The notes: generated by a model not told the origin, from the sequence alone. DNA of 64,000 nucleotides from Tillus elongatus (GCA_964006375.1 OZ023267.1:29537869-29601868), one strand, 5' to 3'. Shown: positions 39,610 through 50,884, counted from the stretch's first letter. Numbers and translations are program-made.

Positions 39610-40127
39610 AATATTGCTGGTGTATTTAACAATTGTTTCTCAGACATCGGTAGAAAATTGGCAGGTAAAATTAGGAGAAATATTCACTATCTTGAAAAGA
39701 TCACACATAACCCCCATTCTATGTATTTATTTCCAGTCTCCCCAGGATGTTTTTGAAATCATAAATATCTTAAAAAATAAAAAAGCAGCTGGTAGTGATG
39801 AACTAAAAAGTTGGAAACTCTGAAACGAATAGCTGATCTTTTTGTGAGCTATTGGCATTTATAATTATCATGTCCTTTGAAACTGCTGCCTGTCCAACCG
39901 TTTTTAAAGAGGTGGTAGTGATATCAATCTACAAGAATGGCACAGAAACACAGCCTTTAAACTACCGTCCCCGTTAATTCTCTTTAATTATATGGTTCGC
40001 CAAAGTCTTTGAACTTATATTTAAAAAACGGTTAATAAAATTTGTTGATAAATATAAGATATTGAGTTCGCAGAAATATGGATTTAGAGCTCAACCTGCA
40101 ACCAAAGACGCTATTTTAGAGCTAACA

Positions 40128-40215
<88 letters not shown>

Positions 40216-40470
40216 CTTTAGACAATCCACCACCATCACTGTGTATTCTTGGATTTCGCAAAAGCCTTTGATAATGTCAGTCATCATTTACTTTTTCAGG
40301 CTTTAGAAAACATGGGCATAAGAAGCCGACCTTTGGAGCTTATTCTGAGCTATCTATCAGACCGAAAACAATCTGTAAGGATTGAGAGCTATTAGAGTGA
40401 TTTCAGGACTCTTAAATACGGAGTGCCACAGGGAACAGTGCTCGGACCTATATGTTGTTTGTGTTGTAAA
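39610..40470 (+). pseudogene. LINE reverse transcriptase fragment
   Basis: Plus-strand blocks: DVFEIINILKNKKAAGSDEL (RT motif 1-2), [18 protein letters not shown], a (TA)n tract at 40131-40211, then [19 protein letters not shown] (motif A) and YGVPQGTVLGPI (motif B). Motif C is absent; the copy is cut by the PLE fragment that follows. The TA tract lies between two conserved RT motifs, so it grew or inserted inside the coding region. Confidence 0.8.
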
Positions 40471-40589
40471 TGTTTTTTAGCGGAATCCACGACATTCAGA
40501 AAAAATATAGTACAAGAAAGTTTGTTTGCTTTACCATAATCCGAACGGCGAATAACAATACGGGGTCTCAAGGGCATTTTTAAGAAAGC

Positions 40590-40940
40590 TGGTTTGCAGC
40601 TAATTTCTTCGACACAAATTAATTTAAAAAAATTGTTACGTAATACAAAAGATAAGGATAGAGCCACTGAAATGTCAGATATCTATAAGACAAGTTGTAA
40701 ATATTGTAATCCCTTAAATACGTTGGGCAGACTAGAAGAACCATTGAAACCAGATTTAAGAAGCACAGTTAAGATACGGTAGTATAGACAAGTCATGCGT
40801 GGCTCAACATATTTGGGATAATCACCGCATGGATAAACAAAACCTGAGGCTTATCAAAAATGTTAAGACAACCGCTGAAATTAGACGCCTATGAGAGTAT
40901 TTATATAGCCAAAGCCATCATCGGCAAAATTTTCCTAAAC
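40590..40940 (+). pseudogene. Second PLE family, GIY-YIG endonuclease end
   Basis: Plus-strand peptides NLKKLLRNTKDKD, then IYKTSCKYCN, a frameshift, GQTRRTIETRFKEHS-like sequence and a C-terminal NHRMDKQNLRLIKNVKTTAE with YESIYIAK match the GIY-YIG nuclease end of Penelope-type RT proteins. It differs clearly from the intact PLE at 45485-48217, so it is a different family. The RT is missing. Confidence 0.7.
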
Positions 40941-41256
40941 CATGCTCCGCTACTGCGTAATAGTTCGATGTTCACACTGCTTCTTCTTTGATGTAAAACA
41001 TATTCCGAACTCGAGATATATAGGGTACAGTTATAACGGCGGGTTTTCAGAAAGGTCGTCCAGCAATTAAAATATAGACGCAGAAAGTCTCCTCTGATTC
41101 CTTCCTCTCTGGGTTATCAGTCCTTTACTTGACACGTAGTAGAAATAAAATGTGTAGTAGTTGTGTTTGTGTCTTTTGTTTCTTTAACGTCGTCTATTTC
41201 CACGAATATGGCCAATCGCCGACGCCCGGGAGCAGTTTTACCTCATAGACGGAGAA

Positions 41257-41806
41257 CCAGAGGTGAATAAATTCTCTGAATTTACAAAAGCTGATTTTTT
41301 GATAGTTAATTAGGTACGCTGTGCACGTACACAATATTCTGGTCAATCAAGCGAATCTTAGAACATGTGTCACAGGTGTGCCAACAATGATGTCGTTTTT
41401 ACCGGGGTAGTAAAATGAATTTACAAAAGCTAATAATTGTTATACAGATTCTATATTGTATAACAATAAAAGTTATGTCAGTCAGTCAGCTGCATACGGG
41501 AACAGAGCTGGTCAGTCAGTTTGAATGTGTGTATGAAAAATAAATAATGTGCAATTTATTTACAAACTTTGGAAATTTATTTGTGGGTATATATTTATCT
41601 GTTAAACATTGAAAAAATAGTCAGTCAACTGTTTTGTAGAACAACGCCCGTCAGTCAGCGAAAAAATATATAAAAATTTCGTGAGTGCCGGCGGCGTTAC
41701 AGGCGGCATGCTCGCTCTTCTCCTCCCATTATTATTATTTAAAATATCAGAAAACTATGTGAAATTATAATTTGTAATTATAAGTTATTAACTGGTATTT
41801 TTATTG

Positions 41807-41881
<75 letters not shown>

Positions 41882-42705
41882 TATATTAACAGACAATTTA
41901 TTTATTTAATAAAGTGTAACGGGATAACATTACAAAAAAAAAATATTAACAAATTAACTATTAAAACAAACGCATAGTTAATGATTATTCTATACAAAGA
42001 ATATATGTATACATTAAAAAATTATTTTTTTCAATCACATTCAAAATCCAATTCGTCCTAACTTTCTTATTGCATAAATTTTTAAAAATTGGATAAAAGA
42101 CATTAAACTATGTTAAATAAAGTAATTAATTGCCTGTTAACGTTATTAATATACTTATGTGTTTTAATAAGACAATATATTATTAATTTATAATTACAAC
42201 TTAAAATTTCACATAGTTTTCTGATATTTTAAATAATAATAATGGGAGGAAAAGAGCGCCTGTAACGCCGCCGGCGCGTACGAAATTTATATATTTTTTT
42301 TTCGCTGACTGACTGGCGTTGTTCAACAAAACAGTTGACTGACAATTTTTTTAATGTTTAATAGATCAATATATACCCACAAAACAATTTCCAAGCTTTG
42401 TATATAAATGGCACATTATTTATTTTTCATACACACATTCGAATTGACTGACCAGCTCTGTTCTCGTATGCAGCTGACTGACTGACATAACTTTTATTGT
42501 TATACAATATAGAATCTGTATAACAATTATCAGCTTTGGAAAATTCATTTTATTACCCCGGTAAAAACGATATCTTTGTTGGCGCATCTGTGGCATCTGT
42601 TCTAAGATTCGCTTGACTGACCAGAATATGTGTACGTGCACAGCGTACCTAATTAACTATCAAAAAATCAGCTTTTGTAAATTCAGAGAATTTTTTTACC
42701 TCTGG
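41257..42705. mobile_element. Foldback element with about 540-bp inverted arms
   Basis: Arms 41257-41800 and about 42175-42705 are inverted copies, starting CCAGAGGTGAATA and ending TTTACCTCTGG. The core includes a (TA)n tract at 41811-41878. GTCAGTCAG motifs occur several times per arm. There is no ORF of interest and no clear target duplication. Long arms suggest a foldback or MULE-type non-autonomous element; the class is undetermined. Confidence 0.8.
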
Positions 42706-42714
42706 CTCTTAGAC

Positions 42715-43000
42715 TATCACTAGCCTGGATATTTTGCGGAACCCCTGCCTTTCTGTAAGGATGGTAGGGATCTTTAACGTTCCCAACATTGCATGGACAC
42801 GGGATTGACGGCTTTACGCCCCCTGCGAAGGGCGCAACGTGCAGACATTCAACTTGCTCAAATACAATTCAACAAACTCGGTTGATGTTAATTTTACAGT
42901 ATGTATACTGAAAAAGTAAAAGGGAAACCCCCTAGGAATCGAACCCAGTACCCTTCGGTTCAGAGGTACACGTTCTTACCACTGTCCCACCGAGGCTCCA
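42715..43000 (-). mobile_element. tRNA-derived SINE
   Basis: Minus-strand tRNA-like head 42999-42921 with A box TGGGACAGTGGTAAGAA and exact B box GGTTCGATTCC (42945-42935). It is followed by a body with GGGATCTTTAACGTTCCC on the plus strand (about 42766-42783), resembling the conserved bodies of widespread tRNA SINEs. Transcription by RNA polymerase III is the expected family trait. Confidence 0.65.
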
Positions 43001-43027
43001 TGTGTCGTAGTTAAGTACTTTAGAATT

Positions 43028-43142
43028 TTTCATCCTCTGATGGTGCTAATTTTGTTAGTGAAACGATCTTCAGATCTTTAAAAGATGTGCTGTGGTGATT
43101 TGGGTTCTCCAAGTGTATCACAGGTTCCAATCTTCACTTAGT
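43028..43142 (+). mobile_element. Degraded family C hammerhead element
   Basis: CCUCUGAUGG, a short stem CUAA/UUAG, then GAAACGAUC, followed by a tail (GTGCTGTGGTGATTTGGGTT) that matches the tail of the 5874-6121 element. The stem III palindrome and core A9 are lost, so it is a relic. Confidence 0.55.
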
Positions 43143-43509
43143 GAAATTAACAACAAAAATATTTTTCTGCAAAGTAGTTAATTCTAAAAACTTCAATGTA
43201 AGTAAAAAACATTGACCCCTTTTATGTAAAAATAAAACGTAAAGAAACCTTTACATGTTATGAAATTCATTAGCCTTTATCAAGTTTATTTAAGTACATA
43301 TGCACTAAGCTATCAGTGAATGTACCTACCTAATCAGAATTAATATGTCTTACCAGTTAAATAAATAAGACCTTTGTACATAAGTGTTCTAAAGATTACA
43401 ATGAAGCAATATATTCATAGAAATTGAAATCTTAATTAAGCACATTATATATTATAATGATCATGAATTAATTATAGCTCAAAATTATGATTCAAGATTT
43501 TGCTAGGGA

Positions 43510-43639
43510 CATATAAATTTTTAGTGAATTTTCGTAGAAAAAAATCACTAATGAGGATATCTCGACTTTTTAATTTTGAAACATTTTTTACAAATGAGCG
43601 CGAACTAGGACCCCTAGAATCCATATCAGAGCTCAGTTT

Positions 43640-43735
<96 letters not shown>

Positions 43736-43850
43736 CACACTGATAACTCAAAAAATCATGGGCCCATTTTGATCAAATTTCGCATGTACCTTCCTTTTGT
43801 AAGTAGCTTGGCTAAGTTCGTTAGACAGGAAAATCGGACCAGGTTTTTTG
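43510..43850 (+). repeat. HINE-like dispersed repeat, truncated
   Basis: Left half from TTTTTAGTGAATTTTCGTAG through GGACCCCTAGAATCC, a (TA)n tract at 43643-43727, and the first 120 bp of the right half. Cut by the mariner-type fragment at 43855. Confidence 0.75.
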
Positions 43851-43854
43851 AGCA

Positions 43855-44200
43855 CCACATTTCTTTGAAGAATGTCTCACTGCACAGCGATATCAGCAGT
43901 TTCCAAGAGAAGAGCTTGGATTATTATTAGACCAACTGCCTGTTAGCATACGTGCGATCATATGTGGTTTCTGCATGACGTTGCCCCTGTTCATCATACA
44001 GCTAACATTCATGCTTTCCTTAACCAACATTTTCCAGAACGCTGGATTGGGGGAGGAGGGCCGAATGCATGGCCGCCTAGATCACCTGATCTAACAAAAA
44101 TTGACTTCTTTTTATGCGGTTATGTAAAAAATTTAGTTTATCGGACACAACCGTCGACAAAAGAGGATATTCTTTTGAAACTCGCTTAAACTTTGTGCTG
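43855..44200 (+). pseudogene. mariner/Tc-type transposase fragment
   Basis: After one frame change the peptide reads LPVSIRAIMWFLHDVAPVHH, then FPERWIGGGGPNAWPPRSPD and FFLCGYVKNLVYRTQ. HD.APVHH carries the second catalytic Asp and WPPRSPDL leads to the third acidic position. This is the DDE C-terminal half of a mariner-superfamily transposase without terminal repeats. Confidence 0.75.
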
Positions 44201-44514
44201 AACAAAATAGTGGTTCGAACACTTAACTAGTTTTCACTGTTTTGGTGTAGTTATCCTATCCTATCATTGTTATCAAAATTTTCCGTGATTTGATACATTC
44301 TAATTTCAGGTTTAAGTTTTATTCCAATATCACTAAATCGAATAGTCTTTAATTTATACTTGCTAATTTTTCCATTATTTTTTTTCTAGTTATTATTTTT
44401 ATTTGAGGAATATTTTTTCTTCATGATTTTGTGTATTGGTAACAATACATTATTTAAGGAATATCTCACAGTTGAGACAAGCCGACATTTGCAAGGTTTC
44501 TGAAATAATAAAAA

Positions 44515-44966
44515 CTCGGGACGCAGCAAGTGCGTTATGGTAGTGAATTTTTAATAAATGCTTCAAATTTAAATAACTCAATTTTCTATAAACTTAGAGA
44601 GTTTAATTTCAATACGTAGTAAGGTTTTTCCTAAGGCAAGATATCCACAAAATTTCATTAAAATTACTTTGTAATTTTCGGAGAAAAAAATTTTTTTCGA
44701 AAGAAAATTTAAAATTTGAATAACTCAATTTTCTCTAAACTTAGAAAGTTGAATTTTGGTACGTAGTAAGGTTGAGGCAACATATATAGTAAATTTCATT
44801 GAAACAGCTTTGTTACTTTCGGAGAAAAAAATTTTTTCGAAATAAAACTCAAAATTTTTCCGGAAAACCCCGTCTGATTTTTCTGGATAACGAACTCATC
44901 CAAGCCATTAATAAAAGACAGGCACTTGCCAAGTTTCATCGAAATCGGTTAATTATTTTTTGAGTT

Positions 44967-45044
<78 letters not shown>
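44515..45044 (-). repeat. HINE-like repeat whose (TA)n hosts the PLE
   Basis: Starts with the terminal block GGGACGCAGCAAGTGCG, continues through two tandem versions of a TTTCGGAGAAAAAAATTTTT segment and ends in a (TA)n tract that runs directly into the PLE at 45045. Beyond the PLE, (TA)n resumes (48499-48588) and is followed by AAACATATAAAAATT, as in the left half of another copy. Confidence 0.75.
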
Positions 45045-45048
<4 letters not shown>

Positions 45049-45435
45049 CAGAAAGATTTCCGCGGTCTTTAATGTGAGACATGCTTGGTTCTCGGGTTAA
45101 ACCGCGTCCAGAATTTATGGAAACTCGACGTTTCGGCTCCTGTTTTGGAGCCATTTTCAAGAGGTAAAGGAAATATGTAAGGACACTCTAAGGCCTCAAT
45201 CTGCCTACTCCTTAGAGTGATGGACAAAGGTGGGTAAAGGAAATATGTAAGGACACTCTAAGGCCTCAATCTGCCTACTCCTCAGAGTGGTGGACAAATG
45301 TGGGTAAAGGAAATATGTAAGGACACTCTAAGGCCTCAATCTGCCTACTCCTTAGAGTGATGGAGAAAGGTGGGTAAAGGAAATATGTAAGGACACTCTA
45401 AGGCCTCAATCTGCCTACTCCATAGAGTGATGGAC
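45045..45435 (-). repeat. PLE terminal direct repeat, 3' copy
   Basis: 391 bp that repeat 48108-48498 with about one visible mismatch. It contains the hammerhead-like motif (45124-45163) and four 70-bp units. It ends at GAACA against (TA)n. Confidence 0.92.
45124..45163 (-). ncRNA. Hammerhead-like motif in PLE 3' repeat
   Basis: Minus strand: CUC, UUGAAAA, one extra U, stem II GGCUCC-AAAACA-GGAGCC, GAAA, palindromic stem III ACGU, C17, GAG. Stem I is CUC/GAG. Core C3 and G8, which pair in active hammerheads, are U and A, a compensated change. Activity is uncertain. Confidence 0.45.
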
Positions 45436-45513
45436 AAAGGTGGGTAAAGGAAATATGTAAGGACACTCTAAGGCCTCAATCTGCCTACTCCTTAGAGTGG
45501 TGGATAAAGGTAG
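45164..45513 (-). repeat. 70-bp tandem repeat, five units
   Basis: GTAAAGGAAATATG begins at 45164, 45234, 45304, 45374 and 45444: an exact 70-bp period. The fifth unit belongs to the end of the PLE ORF region. Four equivalent units lie at 48227-48498. Confidence 0.95.
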
Positions 45514-48217
45514 GTTGGGTTGTTGTAGCTCGATTACGGGGCCTCAATCTGCCTACTCCCCAAATCTCGCTGGAGATCGTCTGTGAGGTCTCAGTGTGTT
45601 CAACCCTAGGCCTCAGAGAGATCTGGCAGTTCGTTGCAAGTCTTGTCTTATATAGGTCGTTTCGTCTACCTGTTGCGTCATCAGTGAAAGTAGTGGGGTC
45701 ACCGTCAATTAAGTGGGGGGATAATGATGCAACAAAATTGTCTGTGGAATTCATTTCCCTTTTGTGTGTTTGCAAAGAAGATATAATAGGTTTCCAAGTA
45801 GTCGGAAGGCGAAGACCATCATCTCTCTTATTTAAACAATCGGGACGTTTTTCAATCTCGATTGCTTCGCGGATAATTCTCGTTTTGAAATTGTAAACCG
45901 GTGCTATTGTTTTGGCATTATCGAAGTCTATTTTGTGCCCTGTATGAATATGATGCATGGCCAGCGCCGATGAGGGGTCGGATTTTCTAACTGCGAGGGT
46001 GTGTTCGTATATTCTATTGTGGATGCGTCTGTTTGTTTGTCCTACGTAAGTTCGGGAACAGTCGGAACAAGGAATTTCGTAAACTCCGTGGGATTCGTTT
46101 GGAATCGTATCCTTGGGAGTTTTTATAAGATTTGATAGTTTTTGGTCTGTTGTGAATACGGTTTTGATATTATGGGTTCTGAAAATTCGGCTGATTTTGT
46201 CGGTGACACCTTTAATGTATGGTAAAAACGCTGTGTGTTGTTGTGTGGACGCTGTTTGTTCTTGTTGTGGTGTAGTGGTTTGTTGTTGTGCGTTTCTAAT
46301 GTTTCGTAGTATGTGATTGTTGTCGTATCCGTTTTCTAGCAATGTCTGTCTTAAAAAGTTTAATTCTGTCTGTTTGTTGTTGTTGTCCGTTAGTCTAAGG
46401 GATCGTGTTACTAATGTTCGAACCACGGAATTTAGTTGCGATGGGTGATGGTGAGATTGGGCGTTAAGATACCGATTAGTGTGGGTTGGTTTTCGGTAGA
46501 CAGTGTAAGAAAATCCTCTGACTGGGTTTTTAGTGATGCGTACATCTAAGAAAGGCAAAGAAAAATTATTTTCCATTTCCATGGTGAACTGGATTTGGGG
46601 GTTGATGTTATTTAGGTAAGAAAGGAATTCGTCTAGAGATTCTTTGCCGTGTGGCCAGACAGCGAAAATGTCGTCAACGTATCTTAACCAACACGTTGGT
46701 TTAAGTTGGGATGAATTGAGGGCTTGTGTCTCGAAGTTTTCCATGAAAATGTTGGCCAATGCAGGAGAGAGGGGTGAACCCATTGGAGCACCTCGAACTT
46801 GTTTGTAAAATTTGTTTTGAAAAAGGAAATAAGTGTTAGATGTGCAGTGTTCCACAAGAGTTAAGGTATCGTGGGAAATTTTGTGTTTATTTTTGAGAAT
46901 GTCAAGGGTTTCAGATAGAGGTATATTGGTGAATAAGGAAACTATATCAAAGCTAACTAGGATGTCGTTTTGAGAAATGGTGTTGTTTTGAAGAAGGTCG
47001 ATGAAATGGGTGGAGTTTTTGACATAGGATGTAGCGTTTTCTACTAATGGCTGGAGAGTTTTGGCTAGATGTTTTGCAAGTTTTTGTGTGGGTGAACGGT
47101 GGGCACTTACGATAGGGCGAAGGGGAATATCAGGCTTATGGATTTTTGGGAGACCATATTTTCTAGGGATGCGAGATGATTTTTCGCGGGGGATTAGTTC
47201 TTTTTTGAGGTCAGGATTGAGTTGGGAGTTGTTGATGATAGTTTTGGTTTTCTTTTCCAGATAAGTTGTAGGGTCGTTAGGGATTTGTTTGTAGTCTGTG
47301 TTGTTTAGTATATTGTCCATCTTTTGTATATAGTCTGTTTTGTCAAGTATGACTGTAGCGTTGCCTTTGTCTGCTGGTAGGATTATAATTTCTGTGTTTC
47401 GGTTTAGGTCTCTGATTGACTGTCGTTCGTGAGGAGAAAGGTTGGAAGGTGGAAGTTTGGCAGAACGTAATATTCTTGCAATGTCTTGTCTCGTAATTTC
47501 AGCTTCGTCAGTCGGTAAGTGTGTTATTGCATCTTCTGATTGAGAAATTATCTTTTCTATTGGGATGAATTTAGGGGTTGGTGCAAAATTAAAACCTTTG
47601 GATAGGACTTTGATGGCGACGTCACTTATGGTGGAATTTGAAAGGTTGTGAACTACTATAGGAGGATTGGCATTATGTGTGTGTTGTGTGAGATTTTTGT
47701 TGTCTAGAAGCTGCTGTAATTTTCTTTTTTGTACGTCCGTCTTTTGTTGTGTAACATGTTCTGATTTACTATGTGAAAGTCTGTCTAGAGTCTCCCAAAG
47801 TGTAGGGTGTATTTTGTATGTGTGTATTTTTATGTACGTGTCGTAAAGCAGTGTGTTGGTAGTGTTAAGGTGTCGTCTTGTCTCGTGAATGGAATTTCTA
47901 AGGAGAGCAAAGCCTGTTCGTTTTAAAATGTTGGAGACGTTATGTGATTTGGTGTGATGTTTAAGTTGAAAAGATTTTGGGACCACGTGATGATCACGGC
48001 AGGCTTTTAGAAAGGTGAGGTCACAAAGGAGACGGGATTTGCGGATAAGGAGTTTGGTAAAAATTTTGGTAGAAGATAAAAGTTCCTCCCCGTAGAGGCG
48101 AATTAAATGTTCAGAAAGATTTCCGCGGTCTTTAATGTGAGACATGCTTGGTTCTCGGGTTAAACCGCGTCCAGAATTTATGGAAACTCGACGTTTCGGC
48201 TCCTGTTTTGGAGCCAT
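45485..48217 (-). CDS. Penelope-like reverse transcriptase/GIY-YIG endonuclease
   Basis: 910 codons from ATG 48217 (the frame is open further to a TTG at 48223). RT features: LPADKGNATVILD near residue 290, SFDIVSLF with the first catalytic Asp at about residue 424, GAPMGSPLSPALANIFME, RYVDDIFAVW with the Asp pair at 515-516, and FLDVRI after it. The GIY-YIG nuclease follows: GVYEIPCSDC at 711, YVGQTNRR at 724, then R and E residues (HNRIYEHT). These are all in PLE order and the length is normal. Family role: nick the target and prime reverse transcription. The start codon is inside stem II of the hammerhead-like motif, so the same bases serve the N-terminus MAPKQEPKRR and the RNA fold. The last codons run into the 70-bp repeats. 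Confidence 0.93.
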   Translation of the reverse strand: MAPKQEPKRRVSINSGRGLTREPSMSHIKDRGNLSEHLIRLYGEELLSSTKIFTKLLIRKSRLLCDLTFLKACRDHHVVPKSFQLKHHTKSHNVSNILKRTGFALLRNSIHETRRHLNTTNTLLYDTYIKIHTYKIHPTLWETLDRLSHSKSEHVTQQKTDVQKRKLQQLLDNKNLTQHTHNANPPIVVHNLSNSTISDVAIKVLSKGFNFAPTPKFIPIEKIISQSEDAITHLPTDEAEITRQDIARILRSAKLPPSNLSPHERQSIRDLNRNTEIIILPADKGNATVILDKTDYIQKMDNILNNTDYKQIPNDPTTYLEKKTKTIINNSQLNPDLKKELIPREKSSRIPRKYGLPKIHKPDIPLRPIVSAHRSPTQKLAKHLAKTLQPLVENATSYVKNSTHFIDLLQNNTISQNDILVSFDIVSLFTNIPLSETLDILKNKHKISHDTLTLVEHCTSNTYFLFQNKFYKQVRGAPMGSPLSPALANIFMENFETQALNSSQLKPTCWLRYVDDIFAVWPHGKESLDEFLSYLNNINPQIQFTMEMENNFSLPFLDVRITKNPVRGFSYTVYRKPTHTNRYLNAQSHHHPSQLNSVVRTLVTRSLRLTDNNNKQTELNFLRQTLLENGYDNNHILRNIRNAQQQTTTPQQEQTASTQQHTAFLPYIKGVTDKISRIFRTHNIKTVFTTDQKLSNLIKTPKDTIPNESHGVYEIPCSDCSRTYVGQTNRRIHNRIYEHTLAVRKSDPSSALAMHHIHTGHKIDFDNAKTIAPVYNFKTRIIREAIEIEKRPDCLNKRDDGLRLPTTWKPIISSLQTHKREMNSTDNFVASLSPHLIDGDPTTFTDDATGRRNDLYKTRLATNCQISLRPRVEHTETSQTISSEIWGVGRLRPRNRATTTQPTFIHHSKE

Positions 48218-48494
48218 TTTCAAGAGGTAAAGGAAATATGTAAGGACACTCTAAGGCCTCAATCTGCCTACTCCTTAGAGTGATGGACAAAGGTGGGTAA
48301 AGGAAATATGTAAGGACACTCTAAGGCCTCAATCTGCCTACTCCTCAGAGTGGTGGACAAATGTGGGTAAAGGAAATATGTAAGGACACTCTAAGGCCTC
48401 AATCTGCCTACTCCTTAGAGTGATGGACAAAGGTGGGTAAAGGAAATATGTAAGGACACTCTAAGGCCTCAATCTGCCTACTCCATAGAGTGAT

Positions 48495-48498
<4 letters not shown>
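48108..48498 (-). repeat. PLE terminal direct repeat, 5' copy
   Basis: Near-identical to 45045-45435. Ends at GGAC against (TA)n. It includes four 70-bp units and the first codons of the ORF. Confidence 0.92.
48187..48226 (-). ncRNA. Hammerhead-like motif in PLE 5' repeat, over the start codon
   Basis: Same motif as 45124-45163: CUC/GAG stem I, UUGAAAA, GGCUCC/GGAGCC stem II, GAAA, ACGU, C. The ORF ATG (48217-48215) lies at the base of stem II, so cleavage after GUC (near 48190) would remove the 5' end of the reading frame. Confidence 0.45.

Positions 48499-48588
<90 letters not shown>
48499..48588. repeat. (TA)n microsatellite at PLE 5' junction
   Basis: About 90 bp of TA directly joined to the PLE terminal repeat. 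Confidence 0.95.
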
Positions 48589-48592
<4 letters not shown>

Positions 48593-48671
48593 ATATATAA
48601 ACATATAAAAATTAAACCTATTTACAAATGAACTTTAATAAGATATTATGCTGTGACAATACCTCTCTCAA

Positions 48672-48890
48672 GCACCCTAAAATATAATCAAAATGTGCAC
48701 AGTTATATATGTTTTATTTCTTTTTCCCTTGTCTTAATACACTACATATTTTATGACAATCGATTTAATTTACTTATTTGATTTCATAAATAGTCGGTTA
48801 ATAGTGACTTGGAATGAAGTAGACACCACATCTTCAAACATATTAAGAGAATATGAGTAAATCAACAGCAACTGGGAATGAATTCGGTCA
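48672..48890 (-). mobile_element. Fragment of CAGTGGCG-type hAT
   Basis: Matches the internal part of the hAT copies (51560-51770), including TTCTTTTTCCCTTGTCTTAA and GACTTGGAATGAAGT, without ends or target duplications. Confidence 0.7.
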
Positions 48891-49094
48891 GTCGCCCAGC
48901 CACGTGGTTAAAAAACACTGTTTGTATGAGTGGTTAGAACTCTAGCTCTAAATAAAAGGACTGTAACAGCGGCAGAAGCAGAAGTCAATGGAAGGTTTGT
49001 GTATTCGGAAAGAAACTATTGACTATTAATAACACATGAGTCAATAAGAAAAGCATTGACTAACCAACAGCAACCACATACTTATAATTTAAAC

Positions 49095-49700
<606 letters not shown>

Positions 49701-50884
49701 TTCACTAATAAAACGAGGTCAGAATAAGTCCTTGGTTTTGAGAACTATTGACCGTAAATCTTAATATAATTCTTCATATGCTGGGGCATTCCAGCAGTCG
49801 ATTAATAATCAAACCAAGAGTAGTCTAGACAGGAAACTGTATTCAGGTGTTTCAAAAATAATACACTAATTCGTTCCTGTGCATAAATGTACCTTTTTTC
49901 TTAAAAAAAAGTCTGGACGCAGCAAGTGCGTAATAATAATAATAATACACATTTATTGAGAAAGTTTCCCTCCATAGAGAAAATACAAGTAAACATACAA
50001 TAATGAAAAATTCACACACACAAAAATATCTTCCCCAATCAATGTAGAGAAATGGAAGTGAATTTTCATTAAAATCTTTTTAATAGCAAATGCGAGCAGG
50101 CATCAATCTGATTACCGGTATAGTCTATGTAGTAGAAACAATGTACTATATTTTATCAAAATTGCTTATTATTTCCTAACCAACAAAACTTACGTTAGTA
50201 GCAAATTGAGTTATTGAAATTGGAGGGATTTAATGAAAATTCGCTACCAAAACGCACTTACTGCGTCCAGATTTTTTTCTTACAAACAGGCATCATATTT
50301 CGATAAAAAATGAAAAAATGCATTTACGAATTTCTTCTACGAAAATTAGCTAAAAATTATAGAACGTTAAACCATAAACTTATTCACTAAACCTACAGCG
50401 AAAGCATTAACTTAACTAAACCGACAGCCAAAGCATCAGAGAAAGGGTCTATTTGAAATGAATTTTCTGTAAATATTTTAGTAAAATGGAGGGCAATGAC
50501 GGTTGAATCTGAAACTTATGGGTTCGCAGAACACTCTTCTTGCAACATTTTCTTTTTACAATCCGTATTTGTTTCACGTTCTTTGCCTAAACATTGCCAA
50601 TTTTGACGTTTCAAATTGCGAGTTTGACGTTTTGAGGAAAACTCCAAAATTTGTTTCTTTAGCTGCCCATATCTTTTTTGTCTTTAAACTTAGAGACCTA
50701 AATTTTGGTACATGGTTCACTCTTTATAATACAAATACGCGTACCAAACTTGGTTGCCCTTACTTTGTCATTTCCGGAGATATAATTTTTTTTATAAAGA
50801 AAACGCAAAATTTTCCAGAAAAACCTTATATATATAACTTATTTTTTAATAATTAATTTAATTATTTTTATAGCAATAACTTAC
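49701..50884. other. NPC2 intron 1, 5' end, with HINE-like scraps
   Basis: Short ends of the HINE-like family at 49908-49930 (AGTCTGGACGCAGCAAGTGCG, minus) and 50225-50285 (plus), and a degraded right half at about 50620-50830. No exon or gene recognised. The 117-codon frame at 50503-50856 is repeat-derived. Confidence 0.5.

Larger units (their letters stand above)
45045..48498 (-). mobile_element. Complete Penelope-like element, uninterrupted ORF
   Basis: 3.45-kb element in NPC2 intron 1. In sense (minus) order: a 391-bp terminal repeat, an ORF of 910 codons, then a second copy of the repeat. The repeats are almost identical and the ORF has no stop, so the insertion looks young. Both ends sit in (TA)n. 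PLEs code for a single RT plus GIY-YIG endonuclease and use pseudo-LTRs rather than true LTRs, as seen here. It belongs to the endonuclease-positive group. Confidence 0.92.

Noticed and set aside
46113..47264. Plus-strand frames over the PLE
   Set aside because: Antisense shadows of the 910-codon RT/endonuclease ORF.
48223..48223. TTG as start of the PLE ORF
   Set aside because: An ATG two codons downstream (48217) is the likelier start; the open frame simply extends further.
50503..50856. 117-codon frame near NPC2 exon 1
   Set aside because: The sequence is a degraded HINE-like repeat; the peptide has no family character.
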